A DNA stretch of 64,000 nucleotides, taken from NCBI GenBank assembly GCA_029785685.1, contig JAFLZE010000001.1:64282-128281 (forward strand), in the 5' to 3' direction. Made by a program: the position numbers and the translations under genes. Shown in pieces: positions 1 through 8,485 of the stretch (position 1 is the first letter of the stretch; each line of letters begins with the position of its first letter). This DNA is from Nitrososphaerota archaeon. GTDB lineage: Archaea; Thermoproteota; Nitrososphaeria; Nitrososphaerales; UBA183. The notes beneath the pieces were generated by a model. The model searched no databases, was not told where the DNA came from, and saw only the letters and a list, made by a program, of their open reading frames with translations.

Positions 1-667
1 GAGTTCCTTCGGCTTGAGTTGTGGCATCTTCTTTGTTCTCCTCTTTGTTCTCTTCTTTGATGTCTTCTCTTAACTGGAAATCGGGCGGAAGCGCATCCCT
101 GAGCGCTATCTTCACCTTGATCCCATATAGGCCGAGCTTCATCAGGACGTCGGTGGTGGCCTGGTCCACCGACCTGTCGGCCGTGTCGCCGCTCTTGGGG
201 ACTACCCCTGCCCTGTACTTCTCTCCGTGCGACCTGTCGCTGCGGAGCTTTCCGGCTACGGAAATCTCGACGCCAGCGGCGCCGGCGTTCATTATGTTGT
301 TGACGGTCCACTGGGCGGCCCTGCGGAACGCCGTCCCCCGAGACACGATCTGTGCGATCCTGGCGGCCATGATCCTAGCGTTGAGCTCCGGGCGCTCCAC
401 CTCGGTCACGGCAATCTGAGCGTTGGGGAGGCCGAAACGGGCGACCACCTTGTCGGTCAGATCCTTGATCCCGGTCCCTCTCCTGCCGATGGCGAGGCCA
501 GGTCTCGCGACGTAGACCTTGAGAGTCGTCCCGACTGGGGACTTCTGCACCTCCAATCCTCCGTAGCCCGCGTCCCGCAGCTCCTTTTCAAAGAACTCGT
601 CCAAGTCAGCGTACGACATGTTGGACGTCAGGATCGACTTCACCATGGTTCGCTGCTGGACAGACAT
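1..667 (-). CDS. rps3: 30S ribosomal protein S3 (C-terminal end cut by window)
   Basis: Small-subunit protein S3, which lines the mRNA entry channel. The reading frame on the minus strand starts with ATG at 667 (MSVQQRTMVKSILTS...) and is open to the window edge, so the C-terminus is missing. A KH type-2 domain is visible early (VARPGLAIGRRGTGIKDL, with the GRRG signature), followed by the S3 C-terminal domain (RRAAQWTVNNIMNAGAAGVEI, then GDTADRSVDQATT). The last visible part is a glutamate/asparagine/lysine-rich tail (EDIKEENKEENKEDA), a charged C-terminal extension also seen in some archaeal S3 proteins. The start lies 2 nt after the stop of the L22 gene, so the two are co-transcribed. Confidence 0.95.
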   Translation of the reverse strand, partial: MSVQQRTMVKSILTSNMSYADLDEFFEKELRDAGYGGLEVQKSPVGTTLKVYVARPGLAIGRRGTGIKDLTDKVVARFGLPNAQIAVTEVERPELNARIMAARIAQIVSRGTAFRRAAQWTVNNIMNAGAAGVEISVAGKLRSDRSHGEKYRAGVVPKSGDTADRSVDQATTDVLMKLGLYGIKVKIALRDALPPDFQLREDIKEENKEENKEDATTQAEGT

Positions 668-669
668 CG

Positions 670-1131
670 CTACAGTTCCTTGCCCACGACTTCGATGTGC
701 ACTAATTGATGGAAATTGGGAGAGCTTCTGCCGAAGGCTCGAGGGTAGTAGTCCTTCACAGTCCTGCCTGCATAGCCAGCGGCGTGGATTATCTTCACCC
801 TCTCAGGGTCCAGGCCCTTGAATTCGGTGTTCCCCTGCAGGTTGTGAAGGACGTTGAGATACGCCTTGGCGGCTCTGACCGGGTAGGACCCGGTCGGGAA
901 CCCTTGGAGCTCGCTCCTGTGACCGACCTTCAGCTTGTGCCGCCTGAAAGCCACAGGCATCTCTTTGCTCTCGACCTGTTCGAGCAGGCCAATGGCCTTC
1001 GTCAGCGACATCCCTTTGATCGTCACGGCGACTTCACGGGCCGCTTTGGGCGAGATGTTGACTTCTCTCCCGCTAGCCCTGACATGTACCGCTGGGTCGA
1101 AACCCTGGAAACTGTAACCATGGTGAGGCAC
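670..1131 (-). CDS. rpl22: 50S ribosomal protein L22
   Basis: Large-subunit protein L22 of the peptide exit tunnel. The protein reads VPHHGYSFQGFDP... and includes the family pattern of a Lys-rich beta-hairpin (GRSSPNFHQLVHIEVVGKE at the end). I chose the GTG at 1131 because a purine-rich Shine-Dalgarno-like GAGAGGGG lies just before it and a TATA-like box lies at 1170-1177; a longer frame reaches 1188 but would start upstream of that box. It is the first gene of this transcript; S19, the usual upstream neighbour in archaeal S10 operons, is not next to it. Confidence 0.93.
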   Translation of the reverse strand: MPHHGYSFQGFDPAVHVRASGREVNISPKAAREVAVTIKGMSLTKAIGLLEQVESKEMPVAFRRHKLKVGHRSELQGFPTGSYPVRAAKAYLNVLHNLQGNTEFKGLDPERVKIIHAAGYAGRTVKDYYPRAFGRSSPNFHQLVHIEVVGKEL

Positions 1132-1169
1132 TTTACCCCTCTCGTTGACCCGGCCGATTGTTGATGCGG

Positions 1170-1177
1170 TTATAAAG
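1170..1177 (-). promoter_or_regulatory. TATA box of the L22-S3 transcript
   Basis: CTTTATAA on the minus strand, 39 nt before the chosen GTG start of L22. With an archaeal TATA-to-start spacing of about 25 nt this leaves a short leader that contains a Shine-Dalgarno-like GAGAGGGG. Confidence 0.6.
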
Positions 1178-1200
1178 ATGTCCATCATGAAACGCCCATC

Positions 1201-1226
1201 GGACAGAAAACAGGCGTTTTCTATCC
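1201..1226. repeat. 11-bp inverted repeat upstream of the L22 promoter
   Basis: Two arms, GGACAGAAAAC (1201-1211) and GTTTTCTATCC (1216-1226), are complementary at 10 of 11 positions and separated by AGGC. The element sits between the 3' end of sdhB and the L22 TATA box. It could be the sdh operon terminator hairpin or an operator for the ribosomal promoter; there is no clear T-run after it on either strand. Confidence 0.6.
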
Positions 1227-1364
1227 AGCTGCCCCGTTTTCAGTCTCTACGCAGCCACGATTCGCTGGAAGGCGGGGCCGCGACCGCACCTAGCACTCCC
1301 AACATCGCACGTAAGCTCGAGGTTGGGCTCCGGTTCAGCTATGACTCGGATTCCGTCAGGCCTT

Positions 1365-2153
1365 CTACTTCGTTTCCCCGGCCGTGGCGCCCCCTTTGAG
1401 ACGCCTGTAGACCCAGAGGATGGGGTCGTAATGCCTGTCCACAACTCTCTCCTTCTCAGGTATGATCGCGTCGTCGGTGATCACGATGTGCTCAGGGCAT
1501 ATCTCTTGGCAGCACTTCGTTATGTTGCAGTAGCCGAGGCCTCCGGCGTCCTTCATGAACTTCGATCTGTTCAGGCCGTCCATGGGGTGCATATCCAGGG
1601 ACGCCGCCTTCACGACCCACCTGGGGCCCATGTAGTCCGCCTCGTGCTCCCTTATCACGTGGCAGACGTCCATGCACAAGAAACACTCGATGCACCTCCT
1701 GAACTCCCTCGACCTGTCCACGTCCGCCTGATAGAAGGTGTAGATGTCGCCTGCGTTGGCCTTGGGGGTAAATGGCGGTATGGTTGCCGCCACCTTCCAG
1801 TTCGCTGTGACGTCTGTGACCAGATCCTTCAGCCTGGGGAATGCCTGCATGGGTTCGATGGTGATTTCTCCTTCGATCGAGTCCACCCTCGTCTTGCACA
1901 TCAGTTGCGGCCTGCCGTTTATCTCGGCCGAGCAGGAGCCGCATCTCCCTGCTTTGCAGTTCCACCTGATCGAAAGAGACGGGTCCAGGTGTGATTGTAT
2001 GTAATGGACGGCGTTCAGCACCACCATCCCCTCCTCGCGCGGGACCTCGAAGGTGTCGTAGTGCGGAGACGAAGTTCGCTCGCCGGTCCCTCTCAGAATC
2101 CTCAATCTGATTGTCTTCCTTTGGTCTGGCTGCGCGCTCGCGTGGGTCTCCAC
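1365..2153 (-). CDS. sdhB: Succinate dehydrogenase iron-sulfur subunit
   Basis: Electron-transfer subunit of complex II. The N-terminal half carries the plant-type 2Fe-2S ligand pattern (CKAGRCGSCS, then CK at MCKTRV), and the C-terminal half has the CIECFLCMDVCH and CNITKCCQEICP clusters that bind the 4Fe-4S and 3Fe-4S (or second 4Fe-4S) centres. The start is GTG at 2153, just after the sdhA stop, so translation is probably coupled. Length (262 aa) is normal for the family. Whether it works as succinate dehydrogenase or fumarate reductase cannot be decided from sequence alone. Confidence 0.95.
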   Translation of the reverse strand: METHASAQPDQRKTIRLRILRGTGERTSSPHYDTFEVPREEGMVVLNAVHYIQSHLDPSLSIRWNCKAGRCGSCSAEINGRPQLMCKTRVDSIEGEITIEPMQAFPRLKDLVTDVTANWKVAATIPPFTPKANAGDIYTFYQADVDRSREFRRCIECFLCMDVCHVIREHEADYMGPRWVVKAASLDMHPMDGLNRSKFMKDAGGLGYCNITKCCQEICPEHIVITDDAIIPEKERVVDRHYDPILWVYRRLKGGATAGETK

Positions 2154-2154
2154 T

Positions 2155-3936
2155 TCAGTCGTCCTCCTTGATCAGCCTCTGGAGCTCCTGAGGCGGAGTG
2201 GATACAGGCACCGTTCGACGGACCATCTTCCCATCCTCCTGGACGGTGATTATGTTCACCAGCCACTTCGGGTCTTTGGCAGGGAAGTCGGACCTCGTGT
2301 GCGCCCCGCGGCTCTCCTTCCTCTCCAATGCCGACCGAATCATCGCTTCGCAGATCAGCAGCATGTCCAAGACTTGGAGCGAGTCTGTCCAGGACTGGTT
2401 GTATGCGCGCGGTCCCACGGCCTTCAACCCCTTCGCATCCTTCCTGAGCCTCTCGATTTCGACCAGACCTGCCTCAAGGTCCACCGCGTTCCTGACAATG
2501 CCCACGTGCGCCCACATGTTAGAAGCTATCTCCTCCTTGATGTGGAATGGGTTCGCGCTGCCTGTGGAGGAGAATGGAGACAGCACTCTGGATATCTCCT
2601 TCTCGACTTCTTTACTGTCCACTGATGGAAGGTCCACCGCCGTGGCGCTCTTCGCAGCGGCATCCCCCGCCCTCTTCCCGAAGACCAGTATGTCCGAAAG
2701 GGAATTTCCTCCTAGCCTGTTTGCCCCGTGGAGACCGCTCGCCACTTCACCCGCGGCGTAGAGCCCCTTCACGCTGCTCTCGGCTGTCTCCGGGTCGACC
2801 CTGATGCCGCCCATCTGATAGTGGACGGTGGGAGCAACCTCCATCTTGTCTTTTGTGATGTCTATGTCGGCGAATGCCAGGAACTGGTCGTACATGCTCG
2901 GGAGTTTCTTCTTGATGTGGTCCGCCCCCTTGTGGGAGATGTCTAGATAGACGCCCCCGCCCTTGCTCCCCCTGCCTGCCATTATCTCTGTGTATATCGA
3001 CCTGGCCACCACGTCCCTCGCGGAGAGCTCCATCCTCTTAGGGTCGTACTTGGACATGAATCTCTCTCCTTCAGAATTGGTCAGGATTCCCCCCTCTCCC
3101 CTGACAGCCTCTGTGACGAGCATCCCTCGCACCCCTGGCGGATAGATCATACCCGTAGGGTGGAACTGAATCATCTCCATGTCCATCAACTCCGCCCCCG
3201 CCCTGTATGCCATCCCTATCCCGTCTCCGGTGCTCTCATAGGAGTTTGAAGTCACCTGATAGACTCTCCCGGACCCCCCCGTCGCGATTATGATTGCTCT
3301 GGCCCTGAACAGAAGAAGCTTCCCTGTCTTTATGTCGATGCCGAGCGCGCCCGCCGCCCTCCCGGTCTTCGGGTCTCTGAAGAGGCAGGTGGTCATGACT
3401 TCGTCCATGAATGGCACCCCTCTGGCTACAACCTGATCCTGGAGCGTGCGGATCAACTCCAGTCCCGTCCGGTCCCCGATGTTGCAGAGGCGTCTGTAGG
3501 TATGAGCGCCGAAGGGCCTCTGACTTATCTTACCGGCAGGGGTCCGGTCGAAGACCGCCCCGTATCTCTCGAGCTCGTAGACCCTTTCGATGGCCTCCTT
3601 GGCGAATATCTCCACAATCCTCCAGTTCGAGAGATGCTGTCCCTCGACGATGGTGTCGGAGAAGTGGACTTCCCAGGAGTCCTTTGGGTCGACGTTCCCG
3701 AGGGCCGCGGCTATCCCCCCTTCAGCCATCACGGTGTGCGCCTTTCCGAGGAGGGACTTGCAGACCACGAGGGTCTTTGCCCCCCTGTCGTGCGACTCTA
3801 TGGCCGCCCTGAGTCCGGCCCCTCCGGCTCCGATTATGAGGACGTCGCAGACCCTTTCGTCGTAACTCCGGTCGTTGACTTCGACGCTTTCTTTCTCTTG
3901 TTGAGGAGCCCACAAATCGAGCACACCAGATGCCAT
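2155..3936 (-). CDS. sdhA: Succinate dehydrogenase flavoprotein subunit
   Basis: Catalytic subunit of complex II, oxidising succinate with covalently bound FAD. The Rossmann motif DVLIIGAGGAGLRAAIE is near the N-terminus; the substrate/FAD region (MIQFHPTGMIYPPG), the catalytic-Arg region, and the C-terminal GLHGANRLGGNSLSDILVFGKRAG signature are present. The frame stays open to 4047, but the residues before the ATG at 3936 (MASGVLDLW...) look non-coding, and an AT-rich box lies just upstream. ATG at 3948 is the alternative. Followed directly by sdhB; the two membrane genes lie upstream on the same strand after a 121-nt gap, so sdhAB may have its own promoter. Confidence 0.95.
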   Translation of the reverse strand: MASGVLDLWAPQQEKESVEVNDRSYDERVCDVLIIGAGGAGLRAAIESHDRGAKTLVVCKSLLGKAHTVMAEGGIAAALGNVDPKDSWEVHFSDTIVEGQHLSNWRIVEIFAKEAIERVYELERYGAVFDRTPAGKISQRPFGAHTYRRLCNIGDRTGLELIRTLQDQVVARGVPFMDEVMTTCLFRDPKTGRAAGALGIDIKTGKLLLFRARAIIIATGGSGRVYQVTSNSYESTGDGIGMAYRAGAELMDMEMIQFHPTGMIYPPGVRGMLVTEAVRGEGGILTNSEGERFMSKYDPKRMELSARDVVARSIYTEIMAGRGSKGGGVYLDISHKGADHIKKKLPSMYDQFLAFADIDITKDKMEVAPTVHYQMGGIRVDPETAESSVKGLYAAGEVASGLHGANRLGGNSLSDILVFGKRAGDAAAKSATAVDLPSVDSKEVEKEISRVLSPFSSTGSANPFHIKEEIASNMWAHVGIVRNAVDLEAGLVEIERLRKDAKGLKAVGPRAYNQSWTDSLQVLDMLLICEAMIRSALERKESRGAHTRSDFPAKDPKWLVNIITVQEDGKMVRRTVPVSTPPQELQRLIKEDD

Positions 3937-4057
3937 TGACCCGTTCATTTGGCGATAATAAGCTGATTCCCTTAGCTCCCGTCGCATTGGCACCGGGACG
4001 CAAGATGAGAGTCGACGAAGCGAGGCTGGTCGATCTGGACTAAGCACCGCGGAAGGG

Positions 4058-4225
4058 TCAACGTATGGTCACTGAGAGTATCATCAAGAGGAATCCAACA
4101 CCGACTATCCCTCCGGTCGCCGAAACGCCTGCGTTTCCAAAGTAGGCCGCAAGGCTACCGAAGAGCATTATCGCGAGTCCGGCCACGAACAACGGGTACC
4201 TGGCTCTGGGGACGCGGGACGCCAT
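4058..4225 (-). CDS. Small membrane protein next to sdhC, possible second anchor
   Basis: A 55-residue protein with a basic start (MASRVPRARYP) and two hydrophobic stretches (LFVAGLAIMLFGSLAAYF and TGGIVGVGFLLMILSV), so probably two membrane helices. It begins 2 nt after the stop of the larger membrane subunit and lies upstream of sdhA, which suggests it is part of the same complex. No family was recognised; its role as an SdhD-like anchor is inferred from position only. Confidence 0.6.
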   Translation of the reverse strand: MASRVPRARYPLFVAGLAIMLFGSLAAYFGNAGVSATGGIVGVGFLLMILSVTIR

Positions 4226-4227
4226 CC

Positions 4228-4950
4228 CTATAGCCTCACCAGCGTCAAGTCGAGCGGGAGTCCTGCGGCCAGACCACGGATGTAGAGGTCGGCGAAGAAG
4301 ATGGTGAGCAAGCTCGCCCAGGCGAGGGTCTCGTGGTGCCTGTTGAGCCAACTCTGCCTCTCGTAGAAGGCTTTCCTCGCACCGCCAGCGGCGACGCAAC
4401 TGTAGCAGTCGATGTTCCCTCCTGTGAGATGCCTGAAAGCATGGCATGAGCCTGTCCACGCCGTGAGCAGAAGCGCATTCGCCAGGAGGACCAGGCTCCC
4501 CACCCGCAATTCAAAGACGCCGCTGAAGACAAGCGAATGGTAGAAGTCGTAGTAGAAGAACGGGAGAAGAGCGATTCCGGCGTAGAGGAAGTATCGGTGG
4601 AGGTTCTCTAACTGGAACAAGCCGTTCCTTTCTCCGGTGTAGTGCCTCTTACTGGAGTCACCTCGTTCCGCGTTGGAACAGCCCAGCGGGTGCTTGAAGA
4701 GGTGGCGGTGATAGTCTTTCCTGTAAGCGTAGCAGGTGAGCCTGAAGAGGCCGGGGAGAGGGACTATCAAGATAGTCGGGCTGTAGAACGGGTCGATGTA
4801 CCCAGCATATTCAGCAACCGGGAAGGAGAGGAGCGCCCAGAAGCCGACCACCAGGATGCCGACGAACGACCAGAACCTCCAGTTAGGCTCGAAAATCTCG
4901 TATGGAAACAGAGTCTTCCAGTTTAGCGCCAACGGCAGTCTCCAGCACAT
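4228..4950 (-). CDS. sdhC: Succinate dehydrogenase membrane anchor, Sdh1-like
   Basis: Integral membrane protein with about five helices (for example FVGILVVGFWALLSFPVAEY and VGSLVLLANALLLTAW). Conserved-looking histidines in LENLHRYFLY and GSCHAFRHLTGG are candidate heme or quinone-site ligands, and GGNIDCYSC adds two cysteines. The layout resembles the large single anchor of the actinobacterial Sdh (mycobacterial Rv0249c type) rather than the small SdhC/SdhD of bacteria. I start at ATG 4950 (MCWRLPLALNW...), since a TATA-like CTTTTACG lies about 20 nt upstream. Confidence 0.8.
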   Translation of the reverse strand: MCWRLPLALNWKTLFPYEIFEPNWRFWSFVGILVVGFWALLSFPVAEYAGYIDPFYSPTILIVPLPGLFRLTCYAYRKDYHRHLFKHPLGCSNAERGDSSKRHYTGERNGLFQLENLHRYFLYAGIALLPFFYYDFYHSLVFSGVFELRVGSLVLLANALLLTAWTGSCHAFRHLTGGNIDCYSCVAAGGARKAFYERQSWLNRHHETLAWASLLTIFFADLYIRGLAAGLPLDLTLVRL

Positions 4951-5028
4951 GGGGCAAGTTTGACTGCGTAAAAGCCCTTCCCCGAATGGAGTTTGCCCTG
5001 AGCCCCTTGGCGGGACCCGCATTCCAGC

Positions 5029-5448
5029 CTAAGGAGGCGTGGACGCGTCCTGATCTTCGTAGTGGGCCCCGAGGTATCCGTACACCCCTGTCTTCAGGAC
5101 CTTCATTCCAAGCAGCGCACACTTGACCCTGGAGGGGCCCAGGTCAGGGTTGCCGAGCATCTCGAACACGTCTTCCTTGACCAGCTCCTTCACCCACTCG
5201 AGCGGTTTTCCCTTCGCGAGTTCTGTCAGCATGGAAGCGGAGGCCTGGCTGATGGCGCACCCCTTCCCTGTGAACTTCACTTCCTCTATCTTCTGGTCCT
5301 CCCCTACCCTGACCTGGATCTCAATCTCGTCCCCACAGAGGGGGTTGGTGTCGCGGGAGGATATGTCGACATTCTCGAGCTTGCCGAAGTTCCTCGGATT
5401 GCGATAGTAGTCCAAGATTAGCTCCCTGTATATGTCGGCGCTGCTCAT
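5029..5448 (-). CDS. sufU: Fe-S cluster scaffold, SufU/IscU family
   Basis: Scaffold or sulfur-acceptor protein of the SUF system. The three family cysteines are present (NPLCGDEIEIQ, GKGCAISQAS, and RVKCALLG), together with the conserved Asp of CGDE. The frame ends with an Asp-rich tail (HYEDQDASTPP). The ATG at 5448 overlaps the TGA of sufS as ATGA, so the two proteins are made from one message. Archaeal SufU proteins usually receive sulfur from the neighbouring SufS, which fits the order here. Confidence 0.95.
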   Translation of the reverse strand: MSSADIYRELILDYYRNPRNFGKLENVDISSRDTNPLCGDEIEIQVRVGEDQKIEEVKFTGKGCAISQASASMLTELAKGKPLEWVKELVKEDVFEMLGNPDLGPSRVKCALLGMKVLKTGVYGYLGAHYEDQDASTPP

Positions 5449-6683
5449 ACCTTGAAGATCCTCCCGGCCTTTTCTATGGCAAGTTTCAGCGCGTCCACGT
5501 CGTCGTGGGAGTTGTAGACGTAGAAGCTCGCCCTGCTGGCGGCTGGAACGTCTAGCCAGCGCATGAGGGGCTGGGCGCAGTGGTGTCCGGACCTTATGGC
5601 GACCCCCTCTTCGTCGAGTATGGTGGCGAGGTCATGGGGGTGGACGTCGGCGTAGTTGAAAGAGATCACCCCAGCCCTGAGACGTGTGTCCATTGGTCCA
5701 TAGAGCCTGATCCCTCTGATCGCAGTGAGCTCGTTCATAGCATAGTCGAGCAGGCTGACTTCATGCGCCCTGACCCTCTCCATGCCTATGGACTCGAGGT
5801 AGTCTACGGCTGCTCCAAGGGCTATGCCATCGGCTATGTTCACAGTCCCGGCTTCGAACTTGTATGGTATGTCGTTCCAGGTCGAGTGGTCGTCGAACAC
5901 CTCTCTTATCATCTCCCCGCCTGTCTGGAACGGGTCCATCTCCTCCAGAAGACCTCTCCTGGCGACTAGGGCGCCTATCCCGGTGGGACCGAGCATCTTG
6001 TGCCCTGAGAACGCGTAGAAGTCCGAGTCTATCGCCCCAACGTCCACCGGCATGTGCGGGACCGCCTGTGCCCCGTCGACCAATGTGGTAGCGCCTGCTT
6101 CCTTCGCCATGGCGCAGAGCTTAGCCGCGTCATTTATGGTCCCCAGCACGTTGGAACAGTGAGTGAAGGCGACGAGACGTGGTGCCTCCCTGAGCAAGGC
6201 CTCAAAGCTCCCTAGGTCGAGCGTCCCGTCAGGGTTGAGGCCGACATACTTCAGAATCGCTCCGCTGCGCTTTGCCAGCATCTGCCATGGGACGATGTTA
6301 CTGTGATGCTCCATGGTGGTGACGACAATCACGTCGCCCTTCTTCATGTTCTTGTCCCCCCAGGCGAAGCTCACGAGGTTGGTGGCTTCGGTGGTCCCCC
6401 TGACGAAGACCAGATCTTGCGGTCGCGCCCCTACGAAAGCGGCTGTCTTCTTCCTGGAGCCTTCGTACGCTGCCGTTGCTTCTTCCCCCAGCGTGTGCAC
6501 CGACCGGTGGACGTTGGAGTTGTAGTTGGAGTAGAATCTCACGAGCGAGTCGATTACCACCTGCGGCCTCTGGGTAGTGGCAGCGTTGTCCAGATAGACG
6601 AGTCTCTTTCCCCGGACCTTCCTGCTGAGAATCGGGAAGTCCGCCCTTAGTCTCTCCACATCTATGGCTTTGGATTCGAGCAA
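5445..6683 (-). CDS. sufS: Cysteine desulfurase, SufS type
   Basis: PLP enzyme that takes sulfur from cysteine for Fe-S clusters. Visible: YLDNAATTQ near the N-terminus, the PLP-binding Asp/Gln (LVDGAQAVPHMPVD), the Schiff-base Lys in FSGHKMLGPTGIGAL, and the catalytic Cys loop IRSGHHCAQPLM, which is the group II (SufS) form. The start at 6683 is TTG (MLESKAIDVERLRADFPIL). A TATA-like CTTTTAAG at about 6724-6732 suggests a separate promoter for sufS-sufU, although the rest of the suf genes lie directly upstream on the same strand. Confidence 0.96.
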   Translation of the reverse strand: MLESKAIDVERLRADFPILSRKVRGKRLVYLDNAATTQRPQVVIDSLVRFYSNYNSNVHRSVHTLGEEATAAYEGSRKKTAAFVGARPQDLVFVRGTTEATNLVSFAWGDKNMKKGDVIVVTTMEHHSNIVPWQMLAKRSGAILKYVGLNPDGTLDLGSFEALLREAPRLVAFTHCSNVLGTINDAAKLCAMAKEAGATTLVDGAQAVPHMPVDVGAIDSDFYAFSGHKMLGPTGIGALVARRGLLEEMDPFQTGGEMIREVFDDHSTWNDIPYKFEAGTVNIADGIALGAAVDYLESIGMERVRAHEVSLLDYAMNELTAIRGIRLYGPMDTRLRAGVISFNYADVHPHDLATILDEEGVAIRSGHHCAQPLMRWLDVPAASRASFYVYNSHDDVDALKLAIEKAGRIFKV

Positions 6684-6737
6684 CGTCTGATGAGACTCCG
6701 ACAGCCCGAAGCTTCTTCGCCTGCTTAAAAGAACTCC

Positions 6738-7046
6738 CTAAACCTCAACGTAAACCGTCCCTTTGTCGACCCTGGTCCTATAGCGCCGCAGTGGGGCGGT
6801 CGCAGGTGGGTTCACTGCGTCCCCCGTCCTAAGGTCGAACTGTGACAGGTGCAGCGGACAGACCACCCTGTCCTCTAGGATGAAGCCCTGGCCTAGGTCC
6901 GCTTCCTCGTGGGTGCAGGTGGCAGCCACGGCGAACACCTCGCCGCCGATCTTAGACAGGAGTATCCGCTCCCCCCCGATGTCCACGGTGGCCATAGAGC
7001 CCTCGGCAAGGTCAGACTCGCCCATGGCGGGCAGGTAGTCCCCCAA
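6738..7046 (-). CDS. Rieske-type 2Fe-2S ferredoxin
   Basis: Soluble Rieske protein of about 100 residues. The cluster ligands are in CTHEEADLG and CPLHLSQFD (one Cys and one His each). No signal peptide or membrane helix. It sits between sufD (6 nt upstream) and sufS, so it probably supplies electrons for cluster assembly or for a reductase; related proteins are often called NirD-like or biphenyl-dioxygenase-type ferredoxins, but the suf context makes an assembly role more likely. Confidence 0.9.
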   Translation of the reverse strand: MGDYLPAMGESDLAEGSMATVDIGGERILLSKIGGEVFAVAATCTHEEADLGQGFILEDRVVCPLHLSQFDLRTGDAVNPPATAPLRRYRTRVDKGTVYVEV

Positions 7047-7051
7047 GCGAT

Positions 7052-8464
7052 CTACCTGTACTTGTAGTGGCGCTCGAAGATGTCTTCTGACTCCTTGACC
7101 TCAGGGGTGAGTTCGCCCGTCGCAGCGAGAAGCGTCTCCCGATCTACAAGGCGTCGTTTCTCCTCATGCCACTTGCCTTCAATCATGAACCTGGCACCCT
7201 CCCTGGTCTGTTCGATGGGAATCCTAGAGAGGACAGGCTCGAAGAAGCCCAGGACCACCATCTTCTTCGCTTCGTCCGGTGACAGGCCGCGGGCCATTAG
7301 GTAGAAGAGCTGCTCTTCGTCGATCTGGGCCACGGAGGCGGAGTGCGTCGCCTTTACCTCGTTGTTGTCTATCTCAAGGCTGGGGACACCATCGGACCTC
7401 GCAGTCCTCTCCAAAATCATGGCATGATGTGCAAGATAGGACCGAGAGTTCTTGGCCGCGTTCACTATCTTGATCATCCCCTTGAATATCGACTGGGACT
7501 CCCCCTTCAGGACCCCCCTTGCCTGGGTGGAACCAGTGGAGTCAGGGGAGTTGTGGACCAGGTTGGTCTCGTAGTCATAGCGCTGTTTCCCGTCAGTGAA
7601 GAAGATTTCGAACCCCTCCGCGAACGAGCCCCGCCCGTTCAGGTAGAAGTTGGTCCTTGAGCGCGAGACAGACGCTCCGAGGGAAAGAGAGCTCATTGTC
7701 GCCCTGGCGTCGTTGGAGACCTCGATCCCCCTGTTCGAGAGGTGCGTGGTCTGGTCGTCGAGGAGCTGGATGGAAGAGAAGTCAACGTGAGAGTTCGGCC
7801 TGGCGATGACCTCGGCCGTCGATGCGACGAACGCGGGCGACGGTGTGCCCTTGGAGTACTGCTCCTCGAGATAGACCAGCCTAGCCTCCTCCTCGGCTAT
7901 GACGAAGGTCTGCTCGATCACCGACGTTCGTGGGGAGTCAAGCAGGAGCATCTTACGCAGCGGCTTCTCAAGGACCACCCCTCGCGGCACTCTGACGAAG
8001 GTTCCACAGTTGAAAAAGGCATTCACGAATGCGGCGTACTTGTCAGTCTCCGACTTCACCAGCCTCCCCTCGACCAGTTTCCTGACCGCTCCCTCTTCCT
8101 GGCGGAGGGCGTCGTGGAAGGACATCAGGTTCACGCCCTTCGAGGCCAGGTCCCTGCTCAGTTCCGCGTGGACCTGGGTCTCGTTCCCCTGAAGGAGGAT
8201 GTCTGACTCGGTCCCGGTCAGGTACCCCGTGAAGAAGCTCCGGAAGTCGACCTCCGTGCGGTCCCGGGCCAGCTTGAACCTGTCCAAGGCGATGTCGAAG
8301 GTCCTCGAGTACTTCGTGTAGAGAGGGTTCTTTTCAGAGGGGAGGGAAATGAACTGTCTGAAAGCCTCGAGCCTCACGTCGGTCAACCACGACGGCTCAG
8401 CCAAGGAAGCCGAGATGGAGCGCAGGAGGTCCTCGTTGAAGGAGGACAGGGACGCCTGAGACAT
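7052..8464 (-). CDS. sufD: Fe-S assembly protein SufD
   Basis: SufB/SufD family beta-helix protein, 470 residues, partner of SufB and the ATPase SufC. The SufBD core is recognisable (VPRGVVLEKPLRKMLLL, later KGMIKIVNAAKNSRSYLAHHAM, then NNEVKATHSASVAQIDEEQLFYLMARGLS). It lacks the Cys-containing GCSAP segment seen in its neighbour, which is why I assign it as SufD. It starts 21 nt after the sufB stop. Confidence 0.93.
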   Translation of the reverse strand: MSQASLSSFNEDLLRSISASLAEPSWLTDVRLEAFRQFISLPSEKNPLYTKYSRTFDIALDRFKLARDRTEVDFRSFFTGYLTGTESDILLQGNETQVHAELSRDLASKGVNLMSFHDALRQEEGAVRKLVEGRLVKSETDKYAAFVNAFFNCGTFVRVPRGVVLEKPLRKMLLLDSPRTSVIEQTFVIAEEEARLVYLEEQYSKGTPSPAFVASTAEVIARPNSHVDFSSIQLLDDQTTHLSNRGIEVSNDARATMSSLSLGASVSRSRTNFYLNGRGSFAEGFEIFFTDGKQRYDYETNLVHNSPDSTGSTQARGVLKGESQSIFKGMIKIVNAAKNSRSYLAHHAMILERTARSDGVPSLEIDNNEVKATHSASVAQIDEEQLFYLMARGLSPDEAKKMVVLGFFEPVLSRIPIEQTREGARFMIEGKWHEEKRRLVDRETLLAATGELTPEVKESEDIFERHYKYR

Positions 8465-8485
8465 TCCACTCGACTCCGGTCGATC

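Noticed and set aside
1323..1994. Long plus-strand frames across sdhB and many similar frames opposite real genes
   Set aside because: They lie antisense to well-supported genes and result from GC-rich codon bias.
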